This document shows positions 52,883-63,290 of a DNA stretch of 64,000 nucleotides, one piece after another. The stretch is from JBOHRE01 sp050732635 (lineage in GTDB: Bacteria > Gemmatimonadota > Gemmatimonadetes > Longimicrobiales > RSA9). The DNA lies in contig JBOHRE010000005.1 in assembly GCA_050732635.1 (NCBI GenBank), forward strand, positions 1 to 64,000, in the 5' to 3' direction. Position numbers and translations under genes: made by a program. Each line of letters begins with the position of its first letter. Position 1 is the stretch's first letter. The notes beneath the pieces were generated by a model. That model was not told the origin of the DNA. It saw only the letters and a list, made by a program, of their open reading frames with translations, and did no database searches.

Positions 52883-54055
52883 TTGGATCGCTTCCTCTTC
52901 ACCTCGGAGTCCGTGACCGAGGGCCATCCGGACAAGATCGCCGACCAGATCAGCGACGGCGTGCTGGATGCTGTTCTGCAGCAGGACGCCGCCGGCCGCG
53001 TGGCGTGCGAGACGCTGGTCACGACCGGACTGGTCTTCGTGGCGGGTGAGATCACGACCTCCGGCTATGTCGACATTCCGACCGTGGTTCGCGGAACGCT
53101 GCGGTCGATCGGGTACACGGACGCCGCATACGGCATCGATGCCGAGTCCTGCGGCATCATGGTGGCGATCGATCGGCAATCGCCCGATATCGCAATGGGC
53201 GTCGATACGGGTGGGGCCGGCGATCAAGGCCTCATGTTCGGCTATGCGGTCGACGAAACGCCCGAACTGATGCCGGCGCCGATCGGACTCGCGCACCGGC
53301 TGACGCGGCGCCTTTCGAAGGCCCGGAAGTCCGGGCAGATCCCGTGGCTGCGGCCGGACGGCAAGGCGCAGGTGACGCTCGAGTACGAGAATGGCCGGCC
53401 CGTGCGGGTTCACACCGTCGTCCTGAGTACGCAGCACTCGCCGGATGTGCCGCTGGAGGAGTTGCGCGAGACGATCGTGCGTCAGATCATCACGCCGGTG
53501 ATGCCCGAGGAGCTGTACGAGCCCGGCCGCTGCGTTTTCCATGTCAATCCGACGGGTCGCTTTGTCGTGGGTGGACCGCACGGTGATGCCGGCCTCACTG
53601 GTCGCAAGATCATCGTCGACACCTATGGTGGCTCGGCCCGCCATGGCGGCGGCGCCTTCAGCGGCAAGGATCCATCGAAGGTCGACAGGTCGGCCGCCTA
53701 CGGCGCCCGCTGGGCAGCCAAGAACGTGGTCGCCGCCGGCCTGGCACGACGCTGCGAGATCCAGTTGGCGTACGCAATCGGTGTTGCTGAGCCGGTCTCC
53801 GTCCACGTCGACAGCTATGGGACCGGCGAGGCCAGTGACGCCTGCATTGCGGCGGCCGTGCGCGAGGTCTTCGACTTCAGGCCCCGCGCGCTGATCGATG
53901 CCCTGGTGCTGAACCGCCCGATCTACCGGCCGACGGCGGCCTACGGTCACTTCGGTCGCGATCCGTTTCGGGACGACAACGGCGGGACGCACGACTTCTT
54001 CACGTGGGAGCGCACAGACCGGATCGAAGAGCTGCGTCGGGCGGTGCGCAGCTGA
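52883..54055 (+). CDS. metK: S-adenosylmethionine synthetase
   Basis: Makes SAM from methionine and ATP. 390 residues. FTSESVTEGHPDKIADQISDG, GAGDQGLMFGYA, GRFVVGGPHGDAGLTGRKII and the GGGAFSGKDPSKVDRSAAY loop are all present. Uses TTG at 52883, supported by CAGGAG six bases upstream; no ATG or GTG fits the conserved N-terminus. Confidence 0.97.
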   Translation: MDRFLFTSESVTEGHPDKIADQISDGVLDAVLQQDAAGRVACETLVTTGLVFVAGEITTSGYVDIPTVVRGTLRSIGYTDAAYGIDAESCGIMVAIDRQSPDIAMGVDTGGAGDQGLMFGYAVDETPELMPAPIGLAHRLTRRLSKARKSGQIPWLRPDGKAQVTLEYENGRPVRVHTVVLSTQHSPDVPLEELRETIVRQIITPVMPEELYEPGRCVFHVNPTGRFVVGGPHGDAGLTGRKIIVDTYGGSARHGGGAFSGKDPSKVDRSAAYGARWAAKNVVAAGLARRCEIQLAYAIGVAEPVSVHVDSYGTGEASDACIAAAVREVFDFRPRALIDALVLNRPIYRPTAAYGHFGRDPFRDDNGGTHDFFTWERTDRIEELRRAVRS

Positions 54056-54160
54056 AGTGCGCCACCGCGCGTCGCGGATCGGTGCGGACCCCGCCTACCG
54101 GTCGGGGGTAGCGAAGGGCGCAGGTCGAACCGTACCCTCTCGGCAGTTGAGGCGCGGCGG

Positions 54161-54709
54161 ATGTCTATGATCGAAGTGAAGGTGCAGAGTCTGGGGCTGG
54201 ATCGGTCGTCGAACACGCCAGTCGTGATTCTGCAGGAGACCGGCGGTACACGCGTGCTCCCGATCTGGATCGGTCCCGGCGAGGCGAGCGCAATCGCGAT
54301 GGAGCTCGCCGGGATGAAGTTCTCCCGACCACTCACGCACGACCTGTTCTGCTCCGTCATCCTGGGTCTCGGCGGCTCCCTCAAGCGGGTCGTGATCACC
54401 CGGGTGGTCGAGAACACCTATTACGCCGAGCTGCTCATCCAACGCGGTACGGAGCTGATCACGGTGGATGCGCGCCCGTCCGATTCGATCGCAATCGCGC
54501 TGCGACTCAGTGCCGAAATCCTCACCGACGACACACTGCTCGATCACACACACATCGAGATCAGCGAGGCCGATGCCGGCGAGGAGGCCGAGGAGTCCGA
54601 GTTCGGCCCGACCACGACCGAGGAGGAGGCGGAAGGGCTGCGCGCACGCGAGCTCAATGAGCACCTGCGTCGCATGAACCCGGAGGACTTCGGCCGCTTC
54701 AGCATGTGA
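54161..54709 (+). CDS. Bifunctional nuclease family protein (DUF151)
   Basis: 182 residues. The conserved core is clear: VILQETGGTRVLPIWIGPGEASAIAMEL, RPLTHDLFCSVI and TVDARPSDSIAIALR. Proteins of this family have been linked to RNase/DNase activity in plants and bacteria; the role here is not known. A Glu-rich C-terminal extension (about 135-160) follows. The 105 bases upstream hold no obvious promoter. Confidence 0.88.
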   Translation: MSMIEVKVQSLGLDRSSNTPVVILQETGGTRVLPIWIGPGEASAIAMELAGMKFSRPLTHDLFCSVILGLGGSLKRVVITRVVENTYYAELLIQRGTELITVDARPSDSIAIALRLSAEILTDDTLLDHTHIEISEADAGEEAEESEFGPTTTEEEAEGLRARELNEHLRRMNPEDFGRFSM

Positions 54710-55365
54710 TGTTCGCCGTTCGGCAGCACCGCGGGAGCCTGCCCATCGTCCTGGGCGGGCTCCTGTTGCTTTCGGCCGCGAGCGCGAGCGCGCAAGCCAG
54801 CCTCAGCGGGCGTGTCACGGACCCGCTGGGCGAGGGTATCGGCGGTCTGGAGGTCCTGCTCCATCGCGTGGACAGTGCCGGGGGCGCGCAGGCTGGAGTG
54901 GACGTAACGCGCGCCGACGGCCGATTCACGATCGAGCTTGCGTCGGCCTTCGAGCCCACGGCCATCTACTTCGCCACGGCGCGGTCCGGTGAGGAGCTGT
55001 TCATCGGCCCCCCGTTTCGCGGGAATGCGCCGCCGTCAGCCGACTACGGCCTGACCATCGAACCCGGCCGCGGCGCCCGCATCGGCGAAGCGTCGGCTCT
55101 GCTGTCCGACACCGATGCAGCCAGCCGTCCCGCGGGCATACTGGCCGCGACCGGGCTGGTCGCACTAATCGTCGTGCTGGCGTGGCGCCGGCGAACAGCC
55201 CAGCCGCCGGCGTGGAGGCTGACGCTTGCCGAGCTGGCAGCGCTCGATGAGTACGCCGAGCGCGGTGGCGCCGACCCTCAGTCGCTCAGCGCGCGGCGCA
55301 TCGAGTTACGCTCGCGCCTCGCCCGTGCTGTCGATCCGGAGAGTCATGCCGCTGCTCAGCGATGA
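54706..55365 (+). CDS. Secreted, membrane-anchored protein with carboxypeptidase-regulatory-like domain
   Basis: Unknown, 219 residues (GTG 54706 or ATG 54709). Signal peptide ends ASASAQ; residues about 32-115 resemble the CarboxypepD_reg Ig-like fold (ASLSGRVTDPLGEGIGGLEVLLHRV, VTRADGRFTIEL). A transmembrane helix (about 143-160, GILAATGLVALIVVLAWRRR) and a basic helical cytoplasmic tail (LAELAALDEYAE, LSARRIELRSRLA) follow. The tail resembles the short LDEYAERGGxDPxxL region seen in cytochrome-biogenesis-type membrane proteins, but I would not name it. Overlaps recO by 20 bases. Confidence 0.7.
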   Translation: MMFAVRQHRGSLPIVLGGLLLLSAASASAQASLSGRVTDPLGEGIGGLEVLLHRVDSAGGAQAGVDVTRADGRFTIELASAFEPTAIYFATARSGEELFIGPPFRGNAPPSADYGLTIEPGRGARIGEASALLSDTDAASRPAGILAATGLVALIVVLAWRRRTAQPPAWRLTLAELAALDEYAERGGADPQSLSARRIELRSRLARAVDPESHAAAQR

Positions 55366-56090
55366 GGTCCTCATCCTGCAGGCGTTTGCCTACAGCGAGA
55401 CGAGCAAGATCCTGCGTCTGCTGACGCGCGAGCACGGGCTGGTCTCCGTCATTGCCCGAGGCGCGCTGCGGCCGAAAAGCCGTTACGGCGGTCAGCTCGA
55501 AGCCTTCAGCGAAGGTGTGGCCGTGTTTTACACGAAGCCAACCCGCGAGCTCCAGACCCTGAGTGGCTTCGATCTCATCAATAGCGGCCAGGCACTGGGC
55601 CGCGACCTGATCCGCTTCGGAGGGGCCGCGCTCCTCGCGGAACTCGTCGTGTTGACCGGTAGCGAGGAGCCCGAGCCGGCGATCTTCGGCCATGTGCGCA
55701 GCGCGCTGCGCAACCTTGCCAGGGCTGCTCAGCCGGAGCTGGAGCCGATGGTGCTGACCGAGGTCTGGCGGCTGATCGCGCTGCTGGGATATGCGCCGGC
55801 ACTCGGCGAATGCCTGCATTGCGAGCGTGGGCTCGACCCTGCCGAAGATGCGGTCTTCGATTACGCTGCAGGCGGCGTGCGCTGTAGCCGCTGTCCAGCA
55901 CCCCCGGCGGGCCGGAGCCTGCCGGCGTCGGGGCGGCGTACGCTCCAGAGCATGCTCGCCGGTCAGCCCATGGCTCTCCAGCGCACCGCCGCACACTGGG
56001 CACTGCTCGGACGATTTTTGACGTACCACCTCGCCGATGGACGGCAGCTGCGCTCACTGGAATTCCTGAACGCCGTGCTTCCAGAGTCGC

Positions 56091-56098
<8 letters not shown>
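55346..56098 (+). CDS. recO: DNA repair protein RecO
   Basis: Loads RecA on gaps with RecFR. 250 residues. N-terminal OB fold with VLILQAFAYSETSKILRLLTREHGLVSVIARGA; helical C-terminal part with zinc cysteines CLHC and CSRC. ATG 55346 gives the normal length. The last eight bases overlap selB. Confidence 0.93.
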
Positions 56099-57992
<1,894 letters not shown>

Positions 57993-57999
57993 ACATGCC

Positions 58000-58028
58000 T
58001 TGACCACTGGAAGGCCGAACCATATGCT
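58000..58028 (+). promoter_or_regulatory. Promoter of the small secreted protein gene
   Basis: TTGACC (58000-58005), 17-base spacer, TATGCT (58023-58028). It leaves a leader of about 90 bases. A second TATGCT lies at 58044-58049. Confidence 0.55.
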
Positions 58029-58092
58029 ACGGATGAGGGGTAGTATGCTCCGACCCACTGTCTTGGAGGGGGTTTATAAAACCTTAGCTACG

Positions 58093-58121
58093 GCACAGCA
58101 GTAAAGACTGTGCGGAGGTGA
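58093..58121 (+). promoter_or_regulatory. Hairpin abutting a perfect ribosome-binding site
   Basis: GCACAG (58093-58098) pairs with CTGTGC (58108-58113) around a nine-base loop; GGAGGTGA (58114-58121) follows at once and matches the anti-SD sequence over eight bases. A GGTTT/AAACC element lies upstream (58071-58083). Confidence 0.5.
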
Positions 58122-58123
58122 CC

Positions 58124-58558
58124 ATGAGACGCATGCTATGCGTCGGCGTCATCCTCCTCCTCACAGCGATTCCGGGAGCGCTCGAAGCGCAGGCTGGTAG
58201 CGACGCTGCGAGCCGCGGAAGCAGGCTCGGGCAGAACTACCCGAACCCGTTCAACCCGACCACCCGTTTGCCGTTCGATTTGTGGCCCGAGGATTTTGCA
58301 GAGGGCCAGCCGGTCGTGGTGACGATTCGGATCTACAATGTCCTGCACCAGCTCGTTGCAGTTCCCACGGCCTTGAATCATCCGGCCGGGAACGGGCTTC
58401 CGGTCGACCAGTTGGAGTACACGAGTCCGGGCCGGAAGGAGGTATTCTGGGACGGGCTGGACCGGTCGGGCCGAAAAGTGGCGTCTGGACTGTACTACGT
58501 GCAGTTTCAGATCAACAACCGGAAACCCGAAGTCAAGAAGATCTTCGTGGCGAAGTAG
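58124..58558 (+). CDS. Small secreted protein made of a single FlgD/T9SS-type Ig domain
   Basis: 144 residues from ATG 58124, chosen over GTG 58118 because of the perfect Shine-Dalgarno sequence. A signal peptide (about 1-25, MRRMLCVGVILLLTAIPGALEAQ) is followed only by the domain normally found at the C-terminus of secreted proteins: LGQNYPNPFNPTTRLPFDL, VTIRIYNVLHQLV, FWDGLDRSGRKVASGLYYVQF and KKIFVAK. No cargo domain is attached. Similar domains act as type IX secretion sorting signals or as hook-cap FlgD Ig domains; here neither partner system is visible. The strong ribosome-binding site suggests high expression. Confidence 0.85.
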   Translation: MRRMLCVGVILLLTAIPGALEAQAGSDAASRGSRLGQNYPNPFNPTTRLPFDLWPEDFAEGQPVVVTIRIYNVLHQLVAVPTALNHPAGNGLPVDQLEYTSPGRKEVFWDGLDRSGRKVASGLYYVQFQINNRKPEVKKIFVAK

Positions 58559-58591
58559 GAGGAGGAACGCACACGAGTGGAGGTCATGCGG

Positions 58592-58621
58592 AAGCGCCGG
58601 GGGACTGACCCCCGGCGCTTT
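58592..58621. terminator. Terminator between the secreted protein gene and ptsN
   Basis: AAGCGCCGGGGG (58592-58603), loop ACTGA, CCCCCGGCGCTT (58609-58620): a perfect 12-bp stem ending in TTT. It lies between convergent genes and may serve both strands. Confidence 0.8.
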
Positions 58622-58628
58622 CGCACGT

Positions 58629-59081
58629 TCAAACGGATTTCTGTTCCAGCAGGCGGAGGAAATCCTCCGGGTCCGACAGTTCTGCGAGCCGTTTGGGCAC
58701 TTCCGGGTCCTTGGCGAACTGCGCGATCTTGCCGAGCACGGGTAGGTACTGGTTACTGACCTCGAGCGGCGGCGCCACGATCAGGAAGAAATACCGGACG
58801 GGCTGGTCGTCGATCGCCTTGAAATCGAGCCCCGCCTGCTTGCGACCGAAGGCCACGCGCAGGCGGCTGACGACGAGCGACCGGCAATGAGGTATGGCCA
58901 TGCCACGGCCGATCCCGGTCGAGCCGAGGTTCTCTCGCCGCTTCAACATCTTGAACAGAATACTGTCACTCTTCTCGTCCAGCTTGAGGAGCGAGATCAG
59001 CTCCTTGAGTACAGCGTCTTTCGTGTCGCCCTGCAGTTGTAAATTGATCGCGTCTCTATTGAAGAATTCCTTTAGCTCCAT
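58629..59081 (-). CDS. ptsN: PTS IIA-like nitrogen-regulatory protein (PtsN/EIIA-Fru family)
   Basis: 150 residues from ATG at 59081. The phosphorylated His65 is in GIGRGMAIPHCRS. ELKEFFNRDAINLQLQ and FLIVAPPLEVSNQYLPVLGKIA are typical. An ATG further upstream (59156) would overlap the promoter and is rejected. It may receive phosphate from the same HPr/enzyme I and act as a regulator; no transport domain is attached and no rpoN is adjacent. Confidence 0.9.
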   Translation of the reverse strand: MELKEFFNRDAINLQLQGDTKDAVLKELISLLKLDEKSDSILFKMLKRRENLGSTGIGRGMAIPHCRSLVVSRLRVAFGRKQAGLDFKAIDDQPVRYFFLIVAPPLEVSNQYLPVLGKIAQFAKDPEVPKRLAELSDPEDFLRLLEQKSV

Positions 59082-59127
59082 GGTCTGTCCGCCGACGTGA
59101 TTGCGCTGAACTGCCGGGGCCGCGCCA

Positions 59128-59156
59128 ACATAAGCGAGGCCGTCAAAGCCTGTCAA
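59128..59156 (-). promoter_or_regulatory. ptsN promoter
   Basis: On the minus strand TTGACA (59156-59151), 17-base spacer, TTATGT (59133-59128). Leader of about 40 bases. It lies back to back with the dusB promoter on the other strand. Confidence 0.6.
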
Positions 59157-59173
59157 AGCGGCAGCTTGGGCGA

Positions 59174-59202
59174 TTGAAGCGGGATCGGGGCGCCGTTAGA
59201 TT
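59174..59202 (+). promoter_or_regulatory. dusB promoter, predicted leaderless
   Basis: TTGAAG (59174-59179), 17-base spacer, TAGATT (59197-59202), six bases, ATG at 59209. No Shine-Dalgarno sequence. Confidence 0.6.
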
Positions 59203-59208
59203 CGCGGC

Positions 59209-60207
59209 ATGTTCGAGCGCTTGAACGAGAGCCTGACACGCGGCCGGGATGTGCCGCTGTTCCTCGCGCCGCAGGCGGGCGTGAGCGAGTCGCCATTTCG
59301 GCGCCTGTGCCGGAGCTTCGGCGCGGATGTCGTGGTGAGCGAGTTCGTCAGTGCCGAGGGGCTGCGCCGCGGCAGCTCGCGAACCCATGAACACCTACGA
59401 TTCGAAGAGGCGGAGCGGCCGATCGGCGTGCAGATCTTCGGCTCGGACCCGGCCGGAATGGCCGAAGGGGCCACACTCGTCGCTGACCTCTATGCGCCGG
59501 ATTTTGTGGACATCAATTTCGGCTGCCCGGTGAAGAAGGTGGTGAAGCGCAATGGTGGCTCGGGCTGCCTGCGAGATCTCGACCTCGTCGAGCGCATCAT
59601 CAGAGCGGTTGCCGCCGCCACGCCGCTCCCGACCACTGTCAAGATCCGCAGTGGTTGGAGCGAGGAGCAGCGCAACCCGGTCGAGATCGCGCTGCGCTGC
59701 CAGGACGCAGGCGCCCGGTTCCTGACGTTGCATGCACGCACGCGCACCCAATTGTACTCGGGCGTGGCGAACTGGGATGAGATCGCGGCGGTCGTGGGCG
59801 CATTGGCCATACCGGTCATCGGCAACGGCGACGTACGCACCGGTGAGGACGCACAGCGCATGCGGGAGCACACGGGCTGCGCCGGCATCATGATTGCCCG
59901 GGGTTCGCACGGTGCGCCCTGGATCTTTGCCCAAGCCCGGGCAGCCTTGGAGGGCAAGCCGGTGCCGGCGGACCCGTCGGTGGAGGAGCGCTTCCGGATC
60001 GTGATCGAGCACGCCTCGAACGCGATTGCGTTCGAACGGGATGAGCGACGCTCGATGGTTGATTTCCGCAAGCACCTGGGCTGGTACACGAAGGGATTGC
60101 CCGACGGGTGCGTGCTGCGGCAGGAGCTGTTCGGAGTCACCGCGCTGGAGCAGGCGAGGCGCGTGCTGGAATCGTACCTGTCCCGCTATCAGGCGCTGGC
60201 TGCGTGA
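59209..60207 (+). CDS. dusB: tRNA-dihydrouridine synthase
   Basis: Reduces uridines in tRNA with FMN and NADPH. 332 residues. LAPQAGVSESPFRRLCRSFGADVVVSEF in shortened form opens the TIM barrel; the catalytic Cys106 is in DINFGCPVKKVV; VKIRSGW, LHARTR and GNGDV follow. The segment NGGSGCLRD replaces the usual GSALL-like stretch. DusB is the closest subgroup by eye. Predicted leaderless; larB overlaps its stop. Confidence 0.92.
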   Translation: MFERLNESLTRGRDVPLFLAPQAGVSESPFRRLCRSFGADVVVSEFVSAEGLRRGSSRTHEHLRFEEAERPIGVQIFGSDPAGMAEGATLVADLYAPDFVDINFGCPVKKVVKRNGGSGCLRDLDLVERIIRAVAAATPLPTTVKIRSGWSEEQRNPVEIALRCQDAGARFLTLHARTRTQLYSGVANWDEIAAVVGALAIPVIGNGDVRTGEDAQRMREHTGCAGIMIARGSHGAPWIFAQARAALEGKPVPADPSVEERFRIVIEHASNAIAFERDERRSMVDFRKHLGWYTKGLPDGCVLRQELFGVTALEQARRVLESYLSRYQALAA

Positions 60208-60989
60208 CCCGTGAGGCGCTGCTGCGCCTGCTACAGGCGGTGTCCAGCGGCGCGCTGACGCCCGGAGCAGCGGTCGAGAGGCTCGCCTGGCTACCGATCG
60301 AGGAGGTGGGCGATGACAGCATCGACGCGGCCATCGCCCGCATCGACCATCACCGCGCGCTCCGGCTCGGCCATCCGGAGGTGGTCTACTGCCCGGGGAA
60401 GCAGCCCGAGCACGTAGTCGAGATCTGCCGCCGGCTGGCGGCCCAGGCAGGTTTCCTGGCCACGCGCGCGGATCAGGCGACGCGTGGGCTCCTGGCCGAC
60501 GCGTTCCCCGATGCCGAGGTGAACCCGATCGCGCACACGGTGCACCTGCGGGGACCGGAGCGCGCGACTCCGCCCGTACGCGGCCCGGTCCTGGTGCTCA
60601 GCGCGGGAACGGCCGATGGGGCCGTGGCCGAGGAGGCAGCGGTCACCGCCGCAGCACTCGGCAACCCCGTCGAGCGCCTCTATGACGTCGGTGTGGCCGG
60701 CATCCACAGACTGCTGTCGCAGACTCCGGCGCTGCGGCGTGCGGCCGTGGCCATCGTGGTCGCGGGCATGGAGGGCGCGTTGCCGTCGGTCGTGGGCGGG
60801 CTCGTGGCGTGTCCGGTGATCGCAGTGCCGACGAGCGTGGGTTACGGTGCGAGCTTCGGCGGCGTAACCGCGCTCCTGTCGATGCTCACGAGCTGTGCCG
60901 CCGGGATCACCGTGGTCAACATCGACAATGGATTCGGCGCGGCCTTCGCCGCCTCTCGGATCAACCAGTTCTCGCTGATCGCGGATTGA
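60204..60989 (+). CDS. larB: Nickel-pincer cofactor biosynthesis protein LarB
   Basis: LarB carboxylates and hydrolyses nicotinic acid adenine dinucleotide at the start of nickel-pincer nucleotide synthesis. 261 residues from GTG 60204. HPEVVYCPGKQPEHVVEI, VLSAGTADGAVAEEAAVTA, VVAGMEGALPSVVGGL and VPTSVGYGASFGGVTALLSML are characteristic of the AIR-carboxylase-like fold. larC, larE and larA are not in this window. GTGA overlap with dusB. Confidence 0.93.
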   Translation: MTREALLRLLQAVSSGALTPGAAVERLAWLPIEEVGDDSIDAAIARIDHHRALRLGHPEVVYCPGKQPEHVVEICRRLAAQAGFLATRADQATRGLLADAFPDAEVNPIAHTVHLRGPERATPPVRGPVLVLSAGTADGAVAEEAAVTAAALGNPVERLYDVGVAGIHRLLSQTPALRRAAVAIVVAGMEGALPSVVGGLVACPVIAVPTSVGYGASFGGVTALLSMLTSCAAGITVVNIDNGFGAAFAASRINQFSLIAD

Positions 60990-62650
60990 TGCGCCAGACG
61001 GTCAGGGGCGCCATGCCCGCGCGCGCACGCACGGCCGTGCTCGGCGTCATGGCGCTGCTGCTGCTCGCGCTCCTGCCCACACTGCCGCGCGCGGCGCTCG
61101 CTCCGGCTGGGGCCTTGCTGGCACTGGCCGTCGTCGCGTTGGTTGCGTGGCAGCGGCGCGACGGCGACGCCGAAGCTGTCGCTGCTGGGGATCCCGGAGC
61201 GGGTGGCGAGCCGCTGCCGCGCAGTCACCGTTCCGAGATCACCGAGCTGCTCGACCAGCTGCGTGAACGGACCGGCGCCACGCGCATCGTGCTGTGGTCC
61301 ATCGACCCCGAGCGCGAGCGCGCGTATGCGTTCGCGGTATCGGGCGCGGAGGCACCGCCCTGGCTGCCTCTCGCCGCCACACCGCTGTTCTGGGCGTGGC
61401 AGGAATCCATGGCGCTGCGCCTCGACCGGGTTCCCGGATGGGCGCTGGATCATGCACAGGTGCTGGCCCTGCCGGTCGACAGTGAGGCGTATCAGCCCGG
61501 TCTGTTGACACTCGAGCTCATCGACCGGTTGCCGCCGGAACTCGACGGCTTGGCCGGCGACGCCGTGTTGCTCCGCTCGGTACTACACGCGCAGCGACGC
61601 GAGCTGCAGGCGTTGACCGACCGCGACCGGTACCAGCGCTTGATGCACATGCTGGGCACCCTCGTCTCCGAGCTGGATGCCGAGGATGGCAGCTTCGCGC
61701 CCAGGTTTGCCGAGGCGGCGATCCAGTTGCTGAGCGCGACCGGCGCGACGATCGCGCACTGGGAGGACAAGGCGGCGCAGGGCGTGGTGCTGGCGACAGC
61801 CGGCGGCGATGGCGGACCCCCGACCGGCACGGTCTTCGGCGCCGAGGACTGCGAGCTCGGCCGCGTCGCACGAACCGAGATGTTCCTGCTCATCGAATCG
61901 ATCGCGCGGCCGCTGCAGTCGCCGCTCGCAGCTGCGTCCGAGCGCTGGATCGCCTGGCCTCGCGCCCTGGTCGCGGTGCCGCTCACCAAGCAGAAAGAAG
62001 GAGTCGTCGGCGTGCTCGCAGTGTGGAGCAGCGAGATGGCGCAATTCGAGCCCGAGGCACTCGCTGCGCTCCGCTCGATTGTACCCTTCGTCGGCCTGCA
62101 CCTCCATCAGACACTCGAAACCGATAACCTGCGCAGAAATGCGCTGCGCGATGCGCTGACTGGCCTCCACAATCGTGAAGGCTTCGAGCATCATTTCAAG
62201 CGTGAACTCTCCAGCTTCGACCGCTACGCCAGGCCCTTCGCGCTGCTCATCCTCGACCTGGACCACTTCAAGCAGGTCAATGACCAGCTCGGTCATGAAG
62301 CCGGCGACGAAGTCCTGCGCCATGTCGGCCGCGCCATCGCGGATGCGGTGCGTGAGAGCGATGTCGCCGCGCGCTATGGTGGTGAGGAATTCGTCGTCCT
62401 CATGCGCGAAACGCACGCCGCCCAAGCCGCCGACGCAGCCGAGCGGCTGCGGCGTACGATCGAGCGCCTGGTCATCGAGTGGCAGGGCCGTGTGATCCCG
62501 ATCCGCGCATCGCTGGGCGTGGCCGCATGCCCCGAATCGGTCGATTCACCGAAGCGTCTCTTCGCCACCGCCGACGCGGCGCTCTACGCGTCGAAGGCGA
62601 GCGGTCGGAACCGGATCACGGTGGCGCCGCCCGTCACGGTCGATGTCTGA
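60989..62650 (+). CDS. Diguanylate cyclase with GAF-like sensor region
   Basis: Makes cyclic di-GMP. 553 residues: two N-terminal membrane helices (about 14-50), a region of two GAF-like domains (about 75-210 and 215-370), and a C-terminal GGDEF domain with DALTGLHNREGFE, LDLDHFKQVND and GGEEF near 464-468. RESD lies exactly five residues before GGEEF, so the product-inhibition (I) site is kept. ATG at 60989 overlaps the larB stop. Confidence 0.92.
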   Translation: MRQTVRGAMPARARTAVLGVMALLLLALLPTLPRAALAPAGALLALAVVALVAWQRRDGDAEAVAAGDPGAGGEPLPRSHRSEITELLDQLRERTGATRIVLWSIDPERERAYAFAVSGAEAPPWLPLAATPLFWAWQESMALRLDRVPGWALDHAQVLALPVDSEAYQPGLLTLELIDRLPPELDGLAGDAVLLRSVLHAQRRELQALTDRDRYQRLMHMLGTLVSELDAEDGSFAPRFAEAAIQLLSATGATIAHWEDKAAQGVVLATAGGDGGPPTGTVFGAEDCELGRVARTEMFLLIESIARPLQSPLAAASERWIAWPRALVAVPLTKQKEGVVGVLAVWSSEMAQFEPEALAALRSIVPFVGLHLHQTLETDNLRRNALRDALTGLHNREGFEHHFKRELSSFDRYARPFALLILDLDHFKQVNDQLGHEAGDEVLRHVGRAIADAVRESDVAARYGGEEFVVLMRETHAAQAADAAERLRRTIERLVIEWQGRVIPIRASLGVAACPESVDSPKRLFATADAALYASKASGRNRITVAPPVTVDV

Positions 62651-62699
62651 CCCGGCTGCTGGACCAGGCCTAGGGAGGCATCTACCGCCGGCGCAGGTG

Positions 62700-62729
62700 T
62701 TGACGCGTAAGCTGTTGTGTGGTTAGCTT
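62700..62729 (+). promoter_or_regulatory. ssrA promoter, TAGCTT class
   Basis: TTGACG (62700-62705), 18-base spacer, TAGCTT (62724-62729); the tmRNA begins 11 bases later. Confidence 0.7.
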
Positions 62730-62739
62730 TTCAGGTATC

Positions 62740-63094
62740 GGGGCCGATACGGTTTCGACGTGTTTCGTGAGGTCGTTGCTGCGTGCCGGGGTTCCGTGAC
62801 CTCGTTATCAACGCGGAACATTCTCAAGTGCCAATTCTAACCTGGCGCTGGCTGCGTAAGTAATTACGTAGCCCGTCCTGAGCTGCACCGGGCCCGAGGT
62901 GAGGCTCAGGACGTCGACTGAATCGGGCTGGCTCTTCGGCCGCGTCACCGTGCCGGGAGCGAGATGACAGGTGGCTGGTTCGCGAGGGGCCGTTCGCTGG
63001 CCGCCGAGCGGATGAGATTCCAAACAGCGGACTACGCACGTAGACGCAGCGATGGATCGATCCACGGACGCGGGTTCGACTCCCGCCGGCTCCA
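62740..63094 (+). ncRNA. ssrA: Transfer-messenger RNA (tmRNA)
   Basis: Rescues stalled ribosomes. The 5' end GGGGCCGATACGGTTTCGACG and 3' end CGGGTTCGACTCCCGCCGGCTCCA-type sequence form the tRNA-like domain; GGGGCCG pairs with CGGCTCC including the family's G-U pair. The tag frame reads GCC AAT TCT AAC CTG GCG CTG GCT GCG TAA, so the encoded tag is ANSNLALAA (an extra Ala comes from the charged tRNA part). The stop codon sits in a hairpin (GCTGCGTAA/TTACGTAGC). Coordinates rest on the acceptor stem; CCA is not fully encoded. Confidence 0.95.
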
Positions 63095-63123
63095 TGTCGA
63101 GCGTAGCGCTCGATGCAGTAGAG

Positions 63124-63165
63124 AAACGGCAGTGTGACGCAATGCCTGCGACGCACTGCCGTTTT
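63124..63165 (+). terminator. Terminator after ssrA
   Basis: AAACGGCAGTG (63124-63134) pairs with CACTGCCGTTT (63154-63164), with CGCA/TGCG pairing inside the loop; TTTT ends at 63165. A smaller hairpin CGAGCG-TAG-CGCTCG (63098-63112) directly follows the tmRNA. No gene is seen up to 63290. Confidence 0.8.
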
Positions 63166-63290
63166 GCGTGGACGCGAGCAGTTCGGAGCAGTGTTGCGGC
63201 GAGCTTTGCCGCGCTCGCATCTTGCACCGGGCCAGACCTTCACAGCCACTTCAGGTCGGGGCGGTCCGAAGCTTTGGGCAGGTAGCAGCT

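Noticed and set aside
58029..58123. c-di-GMP or other riboswitch before the small secreted protein
   Set aside because: GCACAG recalls a GEMM element, but the rest of the conserved core is missing; only a simple hairpin is supported.
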